From Capsaspora owczarzaki ATCC 30864 (Eukaryota; Opisthokonta; Filasterea), in NCBI RefSeq assembly GCF_000151315.2, contig NW_011887306.1:697540-761539 (forward strand): a DNA stretch of 64,000 bases, given 5' to 3'. The position numbers were made by a program, and so were the translations under genes. Positions 1 to 12,700 of this stretch are shown piece after piece. Every line of letters begins with the position of its first letter. Positions within the stretch are counted from its first letter, which is position 1. Under the pieces are notes generated by a model. The model was not told the DNA's origin. It did no database searches and was given only the letters and a program-made list of their open reading frames with translations.

Positions 1-40
1 CACCCGACTGGTGAATCATTGCCACCAAAGGAGTGCCAAG

Positions 41-1130
41 TCACCCGCCCGCCAGTGTGGCTGCACCAAAGAGAATCAGCCACAAGAAACACAGATGAAG
101 AAACAGCGAGAGAGAGAGAGAGAAAGAGAGAGAAAGAAAGCAAGAAAATGCGACTCACTCTCAGAGAACGCTTCAAAGCAACACAACGGCTGAAATGCAT
201 TAAAACCCACCGATGGGAATTGAAAATACGAGTTTTTTTAAAAAAAAATAAATAATAAAAGTTAAAAAACATGAATAATAAAGAATTCATTGAAAAAATT
301 CAAATCGAACGAAAAAGTCATATTTGGAAGTGTGGATCTTAGAAAAAGAAAAAAAAAGACGAAAATAGACCACAAAAACAAAAGCCACTCCAAGGCAGCC
401 ACTCGTCGCTCCCAAGCAGAGCGAAGCAAGCAGACCGAAAGACAGGGAGACGAGAGAAAGAAAGAGAGAGAGGGAGAGAGGGAGCGACGAGGGAGGAAAA
501 GGAGAGAGAGAAAGGGAGCAAGACGGTCAAAGATCAAATGCGAAACAAACAGTTTACACGTCACAACCGAATCCCTCACACTTGCTCATCGACACACCAT
601 CACGACACATTCACCAGAACAACAACTTAAAAAACAAAGCGAGAAGAAAGCGACTCACCGTCGCCACCAGGGCCGCCGTTGCCGCCGCTCGAGTACTGGG
701 TCGCGTCTGTGCCGCGGTATCCCATGGAACCGTCGCCGCCTCGACCACCGTCGCCGCCACGGCCGCCGTTGCCACCGATGGCGCTCATGAAGATGGACGT
801 AGAGGGATCGCCGAGCGTGCAGCGGTCTTCCGAGGTGCTGCCGCCGCCGCCAAGGACGGTCTGGTTTGAGGTTTCGTCTGCGAAAATCGTGCGAGTAATG
901 TTCCCTGCGTCCTGACCACGCAGACCGGGCGTGCCGTCGCCGCCACGGAAACCATTCGCACCGGTGCCCATGCCGTGCGAGCCAGCGTGGCCAGTGCTGC
1001 CGTCGTCACCGCGCATGCCGTTCGCATTGTAGGCGTACGTGTGCGACCACGACCACGAGCCGACCGGCGCCTGCGACGCGACGACAAACGACGGGCCCGG
1101 CGGCAGCGGAACTGGCTTCGTAAACTGCAT
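41..1130 (-). CDS. Glycine-rich, collagen-like protein (3' end uncertain)
   Basis: Exon 1 runs 1130 to 659 from an ATG followed by MQFTKPVPLPPGP. It encodes a short ordered N-terminus (to about residue 35) and then glycine-rich stretches, partly in Gly-X-Y register (GMRGDDGSTGHAG, GTPGLRGQDAG), plus GGDGGRGGDG-type blocks. The exon ends in a good donor (GTGAGTCG at 658). A pyrimidine-rich intron of about 600 bp leads to a CAG acceptor at 61. Joining there in phase 1 gives a short last exon, 60-41, ending ATLAGG and a TGA, about 163 residues in all. No signal peptide is visible. Function is unknown; a cytoplasmic or matrix glycine-rich protein is possible. The alternative is an undetected small exon inside the intron, with the gene continuing past the left edge, because another frame of 1-60 is also open. 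Confidence 0.5.
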
Positions 1131-2034
1131 GTTTTGTTTTGTTTTTCGTTGTTGATGTTGGTTCCGGGTTGCTGGCCTGACGCGAGACAAGTCAAGTTGG
1201 TTGAAGAGGGTTGAGATCAACTAATTCAAAAGAACCAAGACTGAGCGGTTTGAATTTTGCTTGAATCGCGCTTTTAAACAAACACAACAAAGCCAAATAT
1301 GGTGGGCGTTAGATCTTGAGCAAGCAGATCCAATTTTCGAGAACACCTTCTTCAGCGCAAACCAAGACCGTGGTGGGTGGGGAAGCACACCAAGACGCCA
1401 ACACAGCAGGTTGGAGAGAGAGAGAGGGCGAGGGGGGGGGTTCAGCGGAAGGGAGCAACCCGGGTGCGAGCGGGGTGGAGCAAAATGGACGATTACCAGA
1501 AATGTGACTGTTTGTTGACGTGCAGTGTTTACGTCGTTCTTACTTCATCGACACCCGTTTATGGTAGTGGGAAGGCAATGTGCAAAGATCTCACGCGGAA
1601 TGCAAGTCCGTGTCATCCAAAGCCAAATGATAACAGCTGAACAAGTTGAGCAATTGGAGGAGCGGGGAGGGTGAACTAAACCCGGCGTTGAAAGACAACA
1701 ACACTGGGGTTGTCTCTGTTACAAAGCAAGAGGTGCGCGTAGTAGCAGCGATGAGAATCAAGGCGTCAATGAGACCGAAGCCGTCCAGCAGGTTTTTTGC
1801 ATTTGTTTTTTGATCCTGCGTTTGCTGGGCAACGACGTTTCATGTTGCAAGTGCTGGCACTTCGCAATAGATCTAACAGGGTTGATTTCGTTCCGGCTGT
1901 GGAGAAACCAAACTTTTCAGTGCGCTTGGAGGATGGTGCTTGTTCTCATAAAGGTTGCAGGTTTGGAACGTTCCATTTATTGGTTACCGGAGGGCGTTTA
2001 CCCCCCCCCCCAAAAAAAAAAAAAAAATGTGGCA
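1131..2034. other. Intergenic, upstream of the glycine-rich gene
   Basis: About 900 bp between the start of the glycine-rich gene and the 3' end of the left LRR gene, both on the minus strand. It holds a GA-rich tract (about 1412-1440) and a C-run followed by an A-run (about 2001-2027) just past the LRR stop codon. I see no coding exon with flanking splice signals. Confidence 0.6.
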
Positions 2035-4053
2035 TTAGATACAAGTATATCCGACATAAAGTCTTTCCAATAGCACATAGAGGGCAAACGTGCTGGGTCG
2101 AAGTTGAACTTCCCAGCCCTCACGCATTTGCTGGATGATGGGATGACTCGCCTGCCTGATTGTCGCAAGCGCAAGGTTTGAACTGACAAAAGTCGGGTGC
2201 ACAGCACACTCGTACTGAACAGTACCTTGTTCATCTCGGACAGTCAAATTCAAAACACAGTCACCGATGTTATTGGGAGGCTGCTTCCTTTCACGAAGTA
2301 CTTGAATTACTTTCACACGGATTGAATCTTCTTGAGGCACAGTAACTTTCAGAACGCAGTCGGGGGTATCGACATGAAAATTCCATCGTTTGGTTTTCTC
2401 CAAGCCTTGCCAGTAATGCGCCTTGTCCATAATGAGCTCGGCAATCTCGGTTGGTAGCGCTGGAAGAGATGCGGGCTGATTCTCCAGCTCCAACCCGCTG
2501 GTCAGCATGCCAAACACGGTGTGACTGTCTCCAGCACTCGCCAATCGTGGAAGTAAGGAGAATGCAAGAGGGTTGATCTGATCGCCAATTCTGGGAGCCA
2601 GGCATGATCAGTCAGTGGCCACTCCATCGGTGAGAGAAACATTTGTCTGAGCATCAACGGCTGTGATTGGCAAGATCAAACTTACTCAACCAGACATCCG
2701 CAGTTGCGTTTGCGTGCCTCATCGATCGCTTGAGAACCAAGATGGCCAATGCAATTGTAGGCAAGGCTGTCATAACATTGGGTGAGCAGGATGACGACGT
2801 AGCAAGGCATGACTTTACGCACAGTAACTTACGGGAACGCCTTCAACGTCGTGTTCACCATGAGTGCTGCAGCGATCCCCTGCGCTCCAACATCGCCAAT
2901 CTGATTTGCGTACAGACTGTCCGTCCTCTCCGTTCATTAGCACTCTGAATTCTTTCTGTTGCATCACTCACGGGCATGTTTCAGTCAACGTAACATGTCT
3001 TACAGAAGCCCCTTCAGCATCGTGTTCACTTTAAGTGCTTCGGCAATCGCCAGAGCTCCAGCATCGCCAATCTGATTCCCATCCAAACTGTCCATCCTCA
3101 GTGAGCATTCTGAACGTCCTCCGCTGGATGGCCCACTCGTGGATGCATCAGTCAAAGTGAGATGCTTTACCCAAGATAAGTCACCGTCGTGTTCACTTTG
3201 AGTGCCTCAGCAATCGCCTGCGCTCCAGAAGTGCCAATCTGATTCAGTTGCAGACTGTCCGTCTCCTCCATCAGTGAGCATTCTGAACGCTCTCCGCTGG
3301 ATGACCCACTCGTGGATGATTCAGTCACATTGAGATGCCTTACTCGAGCGCAGTCAACGTCTTGTTCGCTTTGAGTGCTTCGGCAATTGCCAGAGCTCCA
3401 GAATCGCCAAGCTGATTCGCACCCAGACTGACCATCTCCTTCATTAGTGAGCACGCTTCACGCCCTCTCTGGAATCACACTCACATGCAACAGTCAAAGG
3501 GAGATGCTTTACCTGAGCACAGTCAGCGTCGTGAGTGCCATTGCCTGTGCTCCAGCATAGCCAATCTGATTGCCACTCAGACTGCTCCATTCCTTGCATC
3601 AGTGAGCTACTCGTACTGTCATGTCTCACCCACTCATATGCATCAGATGCCATACCTGAGCCTAGTCAGCGTCGTGTTCACTTTGAGTGCTTCAGCAATT
3701 GCCTTCGTTCCAGCATGGCCAATCTGATTGTCACTCAACCTGTCCATCCCTTTGATCAGTGAGCATTCTGAACGTCCTCCGTTGGATGACCCACTCGTGG
3801 ATGCTTCAGTAACAGTGAGATGCCTTACTCGAGCTGGGTCAGCGTCGTGTTCACTTTGAGTGCCTCAGCAATCGCCTGCACTTCAACATTGCCAATCCGA
3901 TTCCCATCCAATCTGTCAACCCAGTCCGTTCGTCAGTATCACACTGTGATGTTCCAATCAACTCGGGCTTTTCCCTTGCTTGAGCTCTCCATCCGCGTTC
4001 TTGACTTGGTCATACAACTCGCGCTGTCTCTCCGTCATACTACGAAGCTCCAT
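2035..4053 (-). CDS. LRR protein, one repeat per exon (left paralogue)
   Basis: Ten exons: 3980-4053, 3829-3912, 3656-3739, 3513-3581, 3344-3427, 3171-3254, 3004-3087, 2833-2916, 2686-2766, 2035-2590; 427 residues. After a short charged N-terminus (MTERQRELYDQVKN), eight exons each encode one ribonuclease-inhibitor-type LRR of about 28 residues (pattern NQIGDAGAQAIAEALKVNTT). All junctions inside the array are phase 2 and most of these exons are exactly 84 nt; one (3513-3581) has lost 15 nt, removing five residues at the EALKV end. The last exon carries a C-terminal domain of about 170 residues that I do not recognise. The first intron begins GC (GCAAGG) rather than GT. It is closely similar to the gene at 39884-41755, which lies inverted 36 kb away. 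No signal peptide or membrane segment, so probably intracellular; function unknown. Confidence 0.9.
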
Positions 4054-4639
4054 GGTTGACCTATCATTCCGAGCAAGCGAAACAAAAGATGGAGTGAATG
4101 CAAGCCCTTGTTTTTGGTATCCACCCCCCGGACCGGACCCTGATCACTTCCTCAACCCAATTCCCACTCTCTTTCTTTCGCATCATCCCTTTTCAAACAG
4201 GAGTGAACAGCGTCGGACTGAGACTGATGGCGGCGGGACGAACGAAGGCAGAAGTGTCCAGCATTCCCGATGCCTTTCCTTCCAAGCAACGCTCCTCAGA
4301 CTCGCCCCCTCGACCGTCAAGCACAGCGTCCAAGCACACGGGTCTGACGAGGCCATCAACAACCGGGGGGCGGGAGCTCAACGCACAGCAACTCTCAAAC
4401 GAACCTCAAAACACAAATACTCCAAAACAATGGGATTTTAGACTGAGACAAGCGCTCAAAATGTCGTCACTCGTTCACTCAGTCACACGTTGACAATTTC
4501 GCAACTGCATGCAGTGAGCTTCTACTTTGAATCACTGCTGATATCTCAGTCACTGTGAGAACGACGGACGCTTTCATTTACAATAAAAACCCAGTCATTT
4601 TCTTTTTCTTTTTTTTTTTTCTTTTTTTTTCTTTTTCCA
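4054..4639. promoter_or_regulatory. Divergent intergenic region
   Basis: A 586-bp stretch between the starts of the left LRR gene (-) and the cysteine-repeat membrane protein (+), so it should hold both promoters. Just before the plus-strand ATG is a long T-rich tract (about 4598-4636). I cannot name a specific motif and see no exon. Confidence 0.5.
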
Positions 4640-5273
4640 ATGCGATCCCGTTCATCCGCATCCTCATCTTTGCTGGCGCTCGTGCTGGCGGCGCTGGTGG
4701 TCGCCCCTTCTGTTCTCGCTCCAGTCCTCGTCGACGCCATGGTTGCACCAAAGCCCGCCCCCTCTGACGTGGACGAGCTTCGTGCGCTGGCCGAGGTGCA
4801 AGCGCTCGGCGAAGTGTCTGCGCGGGTGCAAGTCGAGTGGGCTGCCGACCTCGCCTTGCTCAACGGCCACATTGCTGCCTCGCTCCACTCTGCCGGTGCC
4901 GAGCAGCATCAGCATCAGCAGCAGCAGGAGCAGCAGCAGCAGACTGAGCATGAGCTGGGACTGCGACGCGACGCTGCCTCCTGCCGCGGTCAAGTCCTCT
5001 CTCTTGCTTACCGCTCCGCCTGTCTCGGCCACTCGAATGGTCCGTCCACCCCGCTTCCACTCCACTCCACCCCCCCCTTCCACTCCACCTTCCATACTCG
5101 CTTCGCTTTCCTCTCTTTGATTCCTTTTCATTGCCTTCGCTTTCTCGTCTTCTTCGCTCTCTTTTCCTCAAATCCAAAAAAAAAAAAAAAAAAAAAATCA
5201 AAAAATCAATAATCAATCAAAGAGGAGGAATTTTCGAGTGTGGGTTTTTTTTTTTTTTTTTTGTTTCTTTGTG

Positions 5274-5307
<34 letters not shown>

Positions 5308-7552
5308 GACTCTATCTGACTCTATCTCATTCTATCTCATTCTATCTTGTCTTTTTTTGTGATACTGGGTGTGATTGAGAAAAAAACAGCAATGTTATAA
5401 TGTTCACCCAATCAATCTACCATTGAAAAAGCCTTTATTAAGGCTGGCTGGCTTTTTTTTTTTCTTTTTTTTTTAATGGTTTGATGCCCCTTTTTTTTTT
5501 CAATGGTGGAGATGTGCTTTCTTGTGTTTTTGTGTTGACGCAGCGCATTGCAGCAACAAAGCAGTGAAACGAGGGGGAGAAAAAAAAAAGTTTGCAGGTG
5601 GCTTTTGAAGTGACTAATCTGTGTTTTTGTTCCCCCGAACCATGACAGACCTCAATCAAGCAACAGTCTGCTTGGCAAGCTGCTTTAACGCATACACGGC
5701 GCTCGCGACAGAGCTGGCATCCCCGGGTTGCCGCGGAGTGAAACTGAGCGTCGCTGACGATGCGTCGGCGGAATCCTACCTGGCCACCATCAAGATGCAA
5801 TTCCTGCCGACAAGCCACCTGTTTTGCGAGTCGGGAAGGGCGGGCTCGTCGCCAAGCACAGGAATGACGCTGGTTGGCGCAGGAGCTGCGCGGAGTGTGT
5901 GCGGCGATCGCAAGTGCGACGCGACAGAGTCCTGCGAGTCTTGCTCGGTCGACTGTGGCACCTGCCGCGTGTGCGGGGACGGCTTTTGCTCGACCGACTA
6001 CGAAACTTGCCGCTCGTGCCCACATGACTGCGGCGTCTGCCCGTCGTGCGGCGACGGCGTGTGCAACGGAAACGAGCACTGCGATACGTGCCCGAACGAC
6101 TGCGGCGAGTGCATTTCGTGCGGCGACAAAGTGTGCAATGGTCGTGAGACGTGCCAGAACTGCTGGGCCGACTGCGGGGCGTGCCCGACGTGCGGCGACG
6201 GCAAGTGCGACCTGGTTGTTCAGGGCGCCGGTCCCACGCTCTTCCAGTACAAGGAGACGCTCGTCTCGTGCCCCCTCGACTGCGAACCGCGCAACGTTAC
6301 CATCTACGTAATTGGTCGTCCCGAGAACAACAGCACCGAGGAGCAAGCGTCCCGCGCACGTAGACGAGAGGAAGGCATGCAGGCTAGCAGGGAGCTCTAC
6401 GAGGCCACAGCTTACACCATCAAGCCCTTCGACCTCGATCCCAGCTTTTCCCCATCCGCAGAGCACCACGCCCAGCTGGAAGCCGAGTGGGTCGAGCTTG
6501 AGAATGCTCGTGTGGCCGAGCTCAAGCGTCGAGACGCCGAGCTCTTTGCGCCCAAGCCGCTCTCGGACGATGAGATTCGCGAACTCTTCCCAGCGTATGC
6601 CGACGCCATCATTGCTCAGCGCATGGACCAGGAAATTGAGAACGAGCTGGCCTTGTACAATGAAGTTCGCAGCCCTGCTCTCAAGGCCCATTTCGCGTCG
6701 CACGAAACGCGTCAGCAGGCGGCGCGGGAATCGCGAGCACAGCAATTGGCCCTGGAGGCTCGACAGGAGCGCGAGCAGCCAAAGCGCATCATTATCAAGC
6801 ATGTTGATTTGCAAGCGCTGCACAATCGTCGTCGCGAGCTTCCCCACTTGCATCAAATCTTCAACTCCATGTCGCCGCCGGAAGAGGGTTTGTCGTATCA
6901 AGTCGATGGCTTTGTGGAGGACTTTGAGATTACTGAGATTATCACCCAGGTCGGCTCGCTGGACTTGAACGAACCACGGCCCGAGCAAACGGTCGAGCGG
7001 GTCGTTGCTTCTTCTGACGACTCGAGCGTGTCGAGTCACGGCCGCCGTGGCGTTGCGCCAGAACCCGCCGCAGCAGAAGCAGCCGCAGCAGCCGCATCTC
7101 ATCCAGAGGACGCCGTCGAGCCAGACGCAACAACGACCTCGCACAAGATTGCCATCCTGACAGCCAAGCAGCTCCAGTTCTTGGGTGTTGGTGCTGGTGT
7201 GATGCTGGTGGTTGGACTCGTGTCTGCGCTTGCTTCCTACCGAAAGCACCGGAGGACGACAGACATCAAGCCGGCAAGCACTGCGTCGCCCGTCGCAGCC
7301 AAGCGCTCACAGCCATCTGCATCGTCAGTGGAGGCAGCCGCGCCCGAGGTGTTGCCCGTTGAGAAGGATGTGACTGCGAAAGACACAACGCGATCCACCG
7401 TGGAGGTTGAGAAGGGCACCTTGCGAGTGCTCCCTGGCCTGCCGCAACTGCGCGAATCTTCTGCCTGCTCCACACCCGAGGCGGAGACAGACACCAGACG
7501 GTCCATTCCGGGCAGTTCTTCGCCCCTTTCATCGCCTCTCCGTGCGCGATGA
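4640..7552 (+). CDS. Type I membrane protein with five CGDG-type cysteine repeats
   Basis: Two exons, 4640-4988 and 5649-7552, joined in phase 1; 750 residues. Residues 1-30 form a signal peptide (basic MRSRSS start, then a long Leu/Ala/Val core). A Gln/His-rich stretch lies near residues 90-105. Five tandem cysteine repeats follow (about 200-310) with the pattern CGDG-x-C-x(5)-C-x2-C-x3-DCG-x-C; the last is interrupted by an insertion. Then come an NNST glycosylation sequon, a charged Glu/Arg-rich region, a Ser/Ala-rich stretch, one membrane segment (about 628-649, rich in Gly/Val/Leu) and a basic-start cytoplasmic tail of about 100 residues. The 660-bp intron is full of homopolymers and short tandem repeats. 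It is likely a surface protein with a disulfide-rich stalk. I do not recognise an orthologue. Confidence 0.88.
5275..5350. repeat. CT microsatellite followed by a 10-bp tandem repeat
   Basis: A (TC)n run is followed by about five imperfect copies of a 10-bp unit (TCTATCTGAC / TCTATCTCAT) inside the intron of the cysteine-repeat gene. The same intron has an A-run near 5177-5197 and a T-run near 5246-5262. Confidence 0.85.
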
Positions 7553-8073
7553 GTGAACATATTACACTTAGTTTTGTTTCTTGTTTTTTCTTGTGATGGT
7601 TGAGATTGGTTCCTTCTCAGCCCTTGTGCGTTGTGCATTTGTGCTTTATTACTGCTGTTGCGATTTTTTTTTTACTCATCCTCCAAAGCACGATCTTTGG
7701 CGTGATGTTTTCTTTTGGTTTTGCTGTTTTTGATTGTTTTGGCGTGCTGCATGATTTTTTGTTTTTTTTGCGGCCGCTTTCCTGTCTGTTAAGTTTTCCT
7801 TGTATCATCTCTGAGCCCTCTTCCACGTTTTGGTTTGGCTGTGCCTGTCATGCGTGTTTGCTATCTTCTTGCAGTTTCCCCCCCCCCCGTTGATTTCCTT
7901 TTGTGCAAATACATGCTTCCTGATTTTAACCTTCCCCAGCGAGCCAATCAAAACGTCAGAGCCCAACGCAATACAAATCGCTCAATATCTGATGGCATCA
8001 TTGAACTACAGCTTTGATTTGTTGTACAGGAAGCGAAACGAATAAAATGCTTGGTGTTTCCGTGCTTTGCGGG
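7553..8073. other. Convergent intergenic region
   Basis: 520 bp between the stop codons of the membrane protein (+) and IMMP2 (-). It is T-rich on the plus strand in its left half, as expected of a 3' untranslated region. No gene seen. Confidence 0.6.
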
Positions 8074-8905
8074 TCACCGACCGGCACGGCCGTACCGCTC
8101 AATTCGATCGGGACTCACAACAGTCTCAATCTTTTGTATCCGCGCAGGTGGCCAGATAACATGAGTCGCTCGAGCATCGATAAGAGCGACAGGTATCTGT
8201 GTTGGTGAAATCATACATCTGAGCAACATTGGGACGTTTCCACGAGCACCAGCACGATAAATGAACGTGTCTCATACCGGGCCAAATGTGTTGCTGTCTC
8301 TGCTATGAATGTGGTTGTCGCCTTCCACCCAGCAGTGCCCACGGGGGATTTTAACAAACGGATCCTTGTACGAGAGCGTCTTGACCACATCGCCTTCAAG
8401 CGCAATGATTCGCTTGATCACCGCCACAGTCGGTTCATCGGGCGACCTGCGTTTGTTAAAATAAATATAAATAAAAAAGGTATCCACCAACGCAAAATCA
8501 TTGTCAGATATGCTGAGAACAGCACACAGGTCGTTTGGCTTGAAGAGTGCCAAGACGGAACGAAACAGTGATTCGAAACTGACCACAGCACGACGACTTC
8601 GCCGCGCCGGTGCCGATGGTCTCGCACCGACCACTTGTCCAAGAGGATGTGATCGACCGCAATGTCTGGATTGAGCGTTGGCTGTGCGTGCGACAGTTCA
8701 GTTCCACGGCGAGACGGGGATCAGTCCACACGAACAACCAAGAACTAGAACAACCTGCGACTCGTATTCAGCAACCCATGATCATCATCACCTGCATGGA
8801 TCGGCCTTGGACTCCTGCAACGCTTGCGACGCTGTCTGTCAGCGTGATGGCGAGCGGCAGAATGACCAGCGAGCGCACTGCAAACGCCTTCAGAAAGCTC
8901 TTCAT
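8074..8905 (-). CDS. IMMP2L: Mitochondrial inner membrane protease subunit 2
   Basis: Four exons: 8792-8905, 8584-8681, 8278-8446, 8074-8196; 167 residues, close to the usual length. This signal-peptidase-I family serine protease of the inner membrane cleaves sorting signals from intermembrane-space proteins, together with its Imp1 partner. The N-terminal hydrophobic segment (about 10-30) is the membrane anchor. The catalytic serine lies in GRSMQPTLNPD (Ser36), split from the following proline by intron 1. The catalytic lysine is in [11 protein letters not shown] (Lys82). The C-terminal box with [14 protein letters not shown] then FGP and THVIWPPAR is typical of subunit 2. It shares a 190-bp divergent upstream region with gamma-adaptin. 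Confidence 0.96.
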
Positions 8906-9096
8906 GCCAAACCTGAGCGCGATTGAGAGACTGAGCTCAGCTGGAAACCCCTTCCTCCCCCCCCCTCATCAAAAGCCGACATGGTACAGTTATCAGGAAG
9001 ATGACTTTGCTGACGGTTGGATTATGATTGGGACTGAGATTGAAGGCTCAGTCCTTCCTGTTTCTCAATAGACAAGTCCCATTTGCTCAAACACAA

Positions 9097-9727
9097 ATGC
9101 CGCCGTCCAAGCTGCGCGACTTGATCCGCCAGATCCGCGCGACCAAGACCGCCGCCGATGAACGCGCCGTCATCACCAAGGAGTGCGCGCTCATCCGCAC
9201 GGCCATCCGCGAGGAAGAGCCCGAGTACCGCTGCCGCAACGTCGCCAAGCTCCTCTACATTCACATGCTCGGCTTCCCCGCGCACTTTGGCCAGCTCGAG
9301 TGCTTGAAGCTCGTCGCATCACCGCGCTTTGTCGACAAGCGCATCGGCTACCTCGGCGTCGCACTCCTGCTCGACGAGAAGGCCGAAATCGGTCTCCTCG
9401 TCACCAACTGCTTGAAAAAGTGAGTTTTTGGTTTTTGTTTGTCGCTGGATTGGTTTGCTCTTAGGCAAAGTTCACTAGCAGGGGGTACCAAATCCTACCT
9501 CCCCCTCTCTCTCTTTTTTTTTTTTTTTTTTTTTTGAGATTTGTGCTGTGTTTCTCCTCCGCTTCTTCATCCTCGCGCGTCCGCGCGTTTTTTTTTTTTT
9601 GCAGCCTGTGAAGCACGTTTCAATGCATCGTGTTTGCTGAGCAACACAAACTCGTCGATCAAAGTTCTCCTCAAAACGAGAAACCAAAGCCTGAAATAAC
9701 AAAGCAAAAGCGAAGATCGTTCGTTTG

Positions 9728-9764
<37 letters not shown>

Positions 9765-12700
9765 TGAGTTGAGTTTGAGAAATTTTGAGGAAATCGAGAC
9801 AATTGAGAAAGTTGCGAGTTTGATGAAAATCATGCAAGGCAACCGAACATCAAACGGCAAATCCCGTTCGAGCAACATTTGATGTTGGAAACACTGCTGC
9901 AAAAAAAAAAAAAATCTGAGCAGCTTTGATGAAATTTGGAACAACGTTTTTCGGTTTGTCTGGTACTCACCTCGCAACATTTGCAATGTTGTTGTTCCTG
10001 TGTGACAGCGATATGTGCTCGTCCAATCAGTACATTGTCGGCCTCGCCTTGTCGACGTTTGGCTCGATTGCTTCGCCCGAAATGTGCCGCGATCTGGCCA
10101 GCGAGGTTGAAAAGCTCCTCAAGAGCTCGAACGCGTTTGTTCGCAAGAAGGTGACCAGACAAACGTCGACAACGAAAGCTCGTGTCTTTGAGTAGTTGTG
10201 AGCAATTTGTTTTCTGACTTTTCTGTGATTGTCTCTCGTTCTTCCTGCAATAGGCCGCCTTGGCTGCAGTGCGCATTGTTCGTAAGGTGCCCGAGCTTGT
10301 GGAAAACTTTGTCCCTGGCACTCGCGCACTTCTCGGCGAGCGCAACCACGCCGTCCTCCTTACTGGCGTGACCCTCATGAACGAGATTTGCGCCATTTCG
10401 CACGATTCTCTCGTCCACTTCCGCAAGGTAAACACTCAAAAGAGGCACACTGGTGCTTTGTTGTATTACTATTATTTCCTTGCCGTCACCGTGCTGTTTT
10501 GTCAGTTCGAGCTTCCATTTTTCTCATCTCTCGTCGCTTGCTCTATTGGCTGTAGCTCGTCCCGCACCTCATTCGCATTCTCAAGGCTTTGCAAGTTGCG
10601 GGCTCCAGCGCCGAGCACGATGTCGGCGGTATTACTGATCCATTCCTGCAGGTCAAGGTGCTGCGTCTGCTCCGTATGCTGGCCAAGGACGATTCTGAGA
10701 GCAGTGAGGCGCTGAACGATCTGCTGGCTCAGGTAAGAGAGTCGGCCCCAAAATGTTCTTGGCGCGCATCCCAACCCAATTCATCCCCGCTTCCTTGACA
10801 GATTGCAACAAACACCGATACCGTCAAAAACGTCGGCAACTCGATTCTCTACGAGACCGTTCTCTGCATCATGGATATTCGCTCCGAGACGGGATTGCGC
10901 GTCCTTGCCGTCAACATTCTCGGTCGCTTCCTCGGCAACTCTGACAAGAACATTCGCTACGTGGCTTTGAATACGCTGCTCAAGATTGTTCATGCCGATC
11001 AAACGGCAGTCCAACGCCATCGGTAAACAAGTCACTTGCCTGTCGTTCGAGAGGCTTGGACCTATTTGCTACAATTGTGACTCACCAACCATTGGACTCT
11101 CCGTTTTTGTTTTTGTTTTCTGTGCAGCAACACAATTCTCGAGTGCCTGAAAGACTCGGACGTGACCATCCGTCGTCGCGCCGTCGAGCTGCTTCTGGCC
11201 CTCGTCAATCAAGCCAACATTCGCGCTCTTGCCCAAGAGCTGCTATTGTTCCTCGAGAACTGCGAGTCCGAGTTTAAGAGCTTCCTAACCACTGAGCTCT
11301 TCCTTGTCGCCGAGCGGTATGTTTTTCGCGGAACGGCGGGATGGTTTTTTTTTTTTTGTTTGTTTGTTTGTTTGTTTGTTTTTTTGTATGCTCTCAAGAT
11401 GCTTTGCTCACTGAAACTTTCACTTTTTTTTTTGTCTGCTCTTCCCCTTTCATCGTTGCTCTCACAGCTACTCGCCTTCTCGCCGCTGGCACATTGACAC
11501 CGTGCTCAGGATTATCACCATGGCTGGTGCCTTTGTCCGCGATGACTCGGTTTCGTCGCTCATTTCGTTGATCACCCAGACACCCGAGCTCCAAGGGTAC
11601 GCCACGCTGCACCTTTACCAGGCGTTGCAGGAAGACATCATCCAGCAGCCGCTCGTCCAGGTCGCCGTCTGGTGCATTGGCGAGTATGGTGATTTGCTCG
11701 TTTCGGGCGAACCCTCGACCGAGGAGCCGCCAATCCAGATTCCCGAGTCGGACGTGCTCAGCCTAATCGAGTCGATTCTCCGGTCCCCCCACTCGTCCGT
11801 GATTACAAAGGAGTTTTCCATCAACGCGCTCATCAAACTCACGACGCGCTTGTCGGCGGGCAACATTGACCGCATTCGTAACGTGCTGCGCTTCTTTTCT
11901 CGCTCGCTCGAGGTTGAGCTGCAGCAGCGCTCGGCAGAGTACTCGAACATGTTCATTGTGGATCACCTGCGCGCGCCACTGCTCGAGCGAATGCCAGTGT
12001 TGGTGTCTCACATTGCCGAGCACAACGAGAACGAGGGCATCGTCATGAATGAGCCCGAGCAAGAGACCATCAACCCCACCGCGATTGCTGCTTCGTACCA
12101 CGCGGCTGCTCAGGCGGCCGCGGCTGCTGCGCCCGCCAGCTTCAACGGCGGCGGCAGCTCCCTGCTCGACCTCCTTGACTCTGGTTTTGGCGGCTCGGCG
12201 ACGCCAGCTGCGACATCCTTTGGTGGCGGTGCCGCCGCTGCTGGTGGCTTTGGCATGGGTGCAGCACCTTCTGCTGGCGCTGGCCATGACATGCTGGATT
12301 TGCTTGGCGGTGGCTTTGGCGCTTCTGCTCCGGGACCCACAGCCCCAGTGTCTCAGCCTGCTGCTAGCTCGTTGTTGGACATTATGGGCGACTTTTCCAG
12401 CCCGGTTGCTGCTGCTCCTGCCGCCAACCCGGCCACGACCATTGTTGCGTACGAAAAGAATGGCCTGCGCATCACTTTCGACTTGTCCCAAGACCCGGCT
12501 TCGGGCTTGCTCGCCATCCATGTTACTTCGGTCAACCAGACGGCCAACGCATTCAACAACTTTGTTTTCCAAGCAGCGGCTCCCAAGTCGGTCAAGCTCA
12601 CCATGATGCAACCCTCCGACGCCCATCTTGTGCCTGGCGGCCGTGTTGTTCAGGACATGCAAGTGGACAACCCCACCCATCGTCCTCTTCGCTTCCGTCT

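Noticed and set aside
3004-3912. The regularly spaced similar segments read as a CRISPR-like or satellite array
   Set aside because: Spacing of about 150-170 bp reflects LRR exons and short introns; translated exons give leucine-rich repeats.
5438-7249. A 603-codon open frame on the minus strand opposite the cysteine-repeat gene
   Set aside because: It mirrors the real plus-strand gene, includes intron homopolymers, and has no domain; the plus frame has signal peptide, cysteine repeats and membrane helix.
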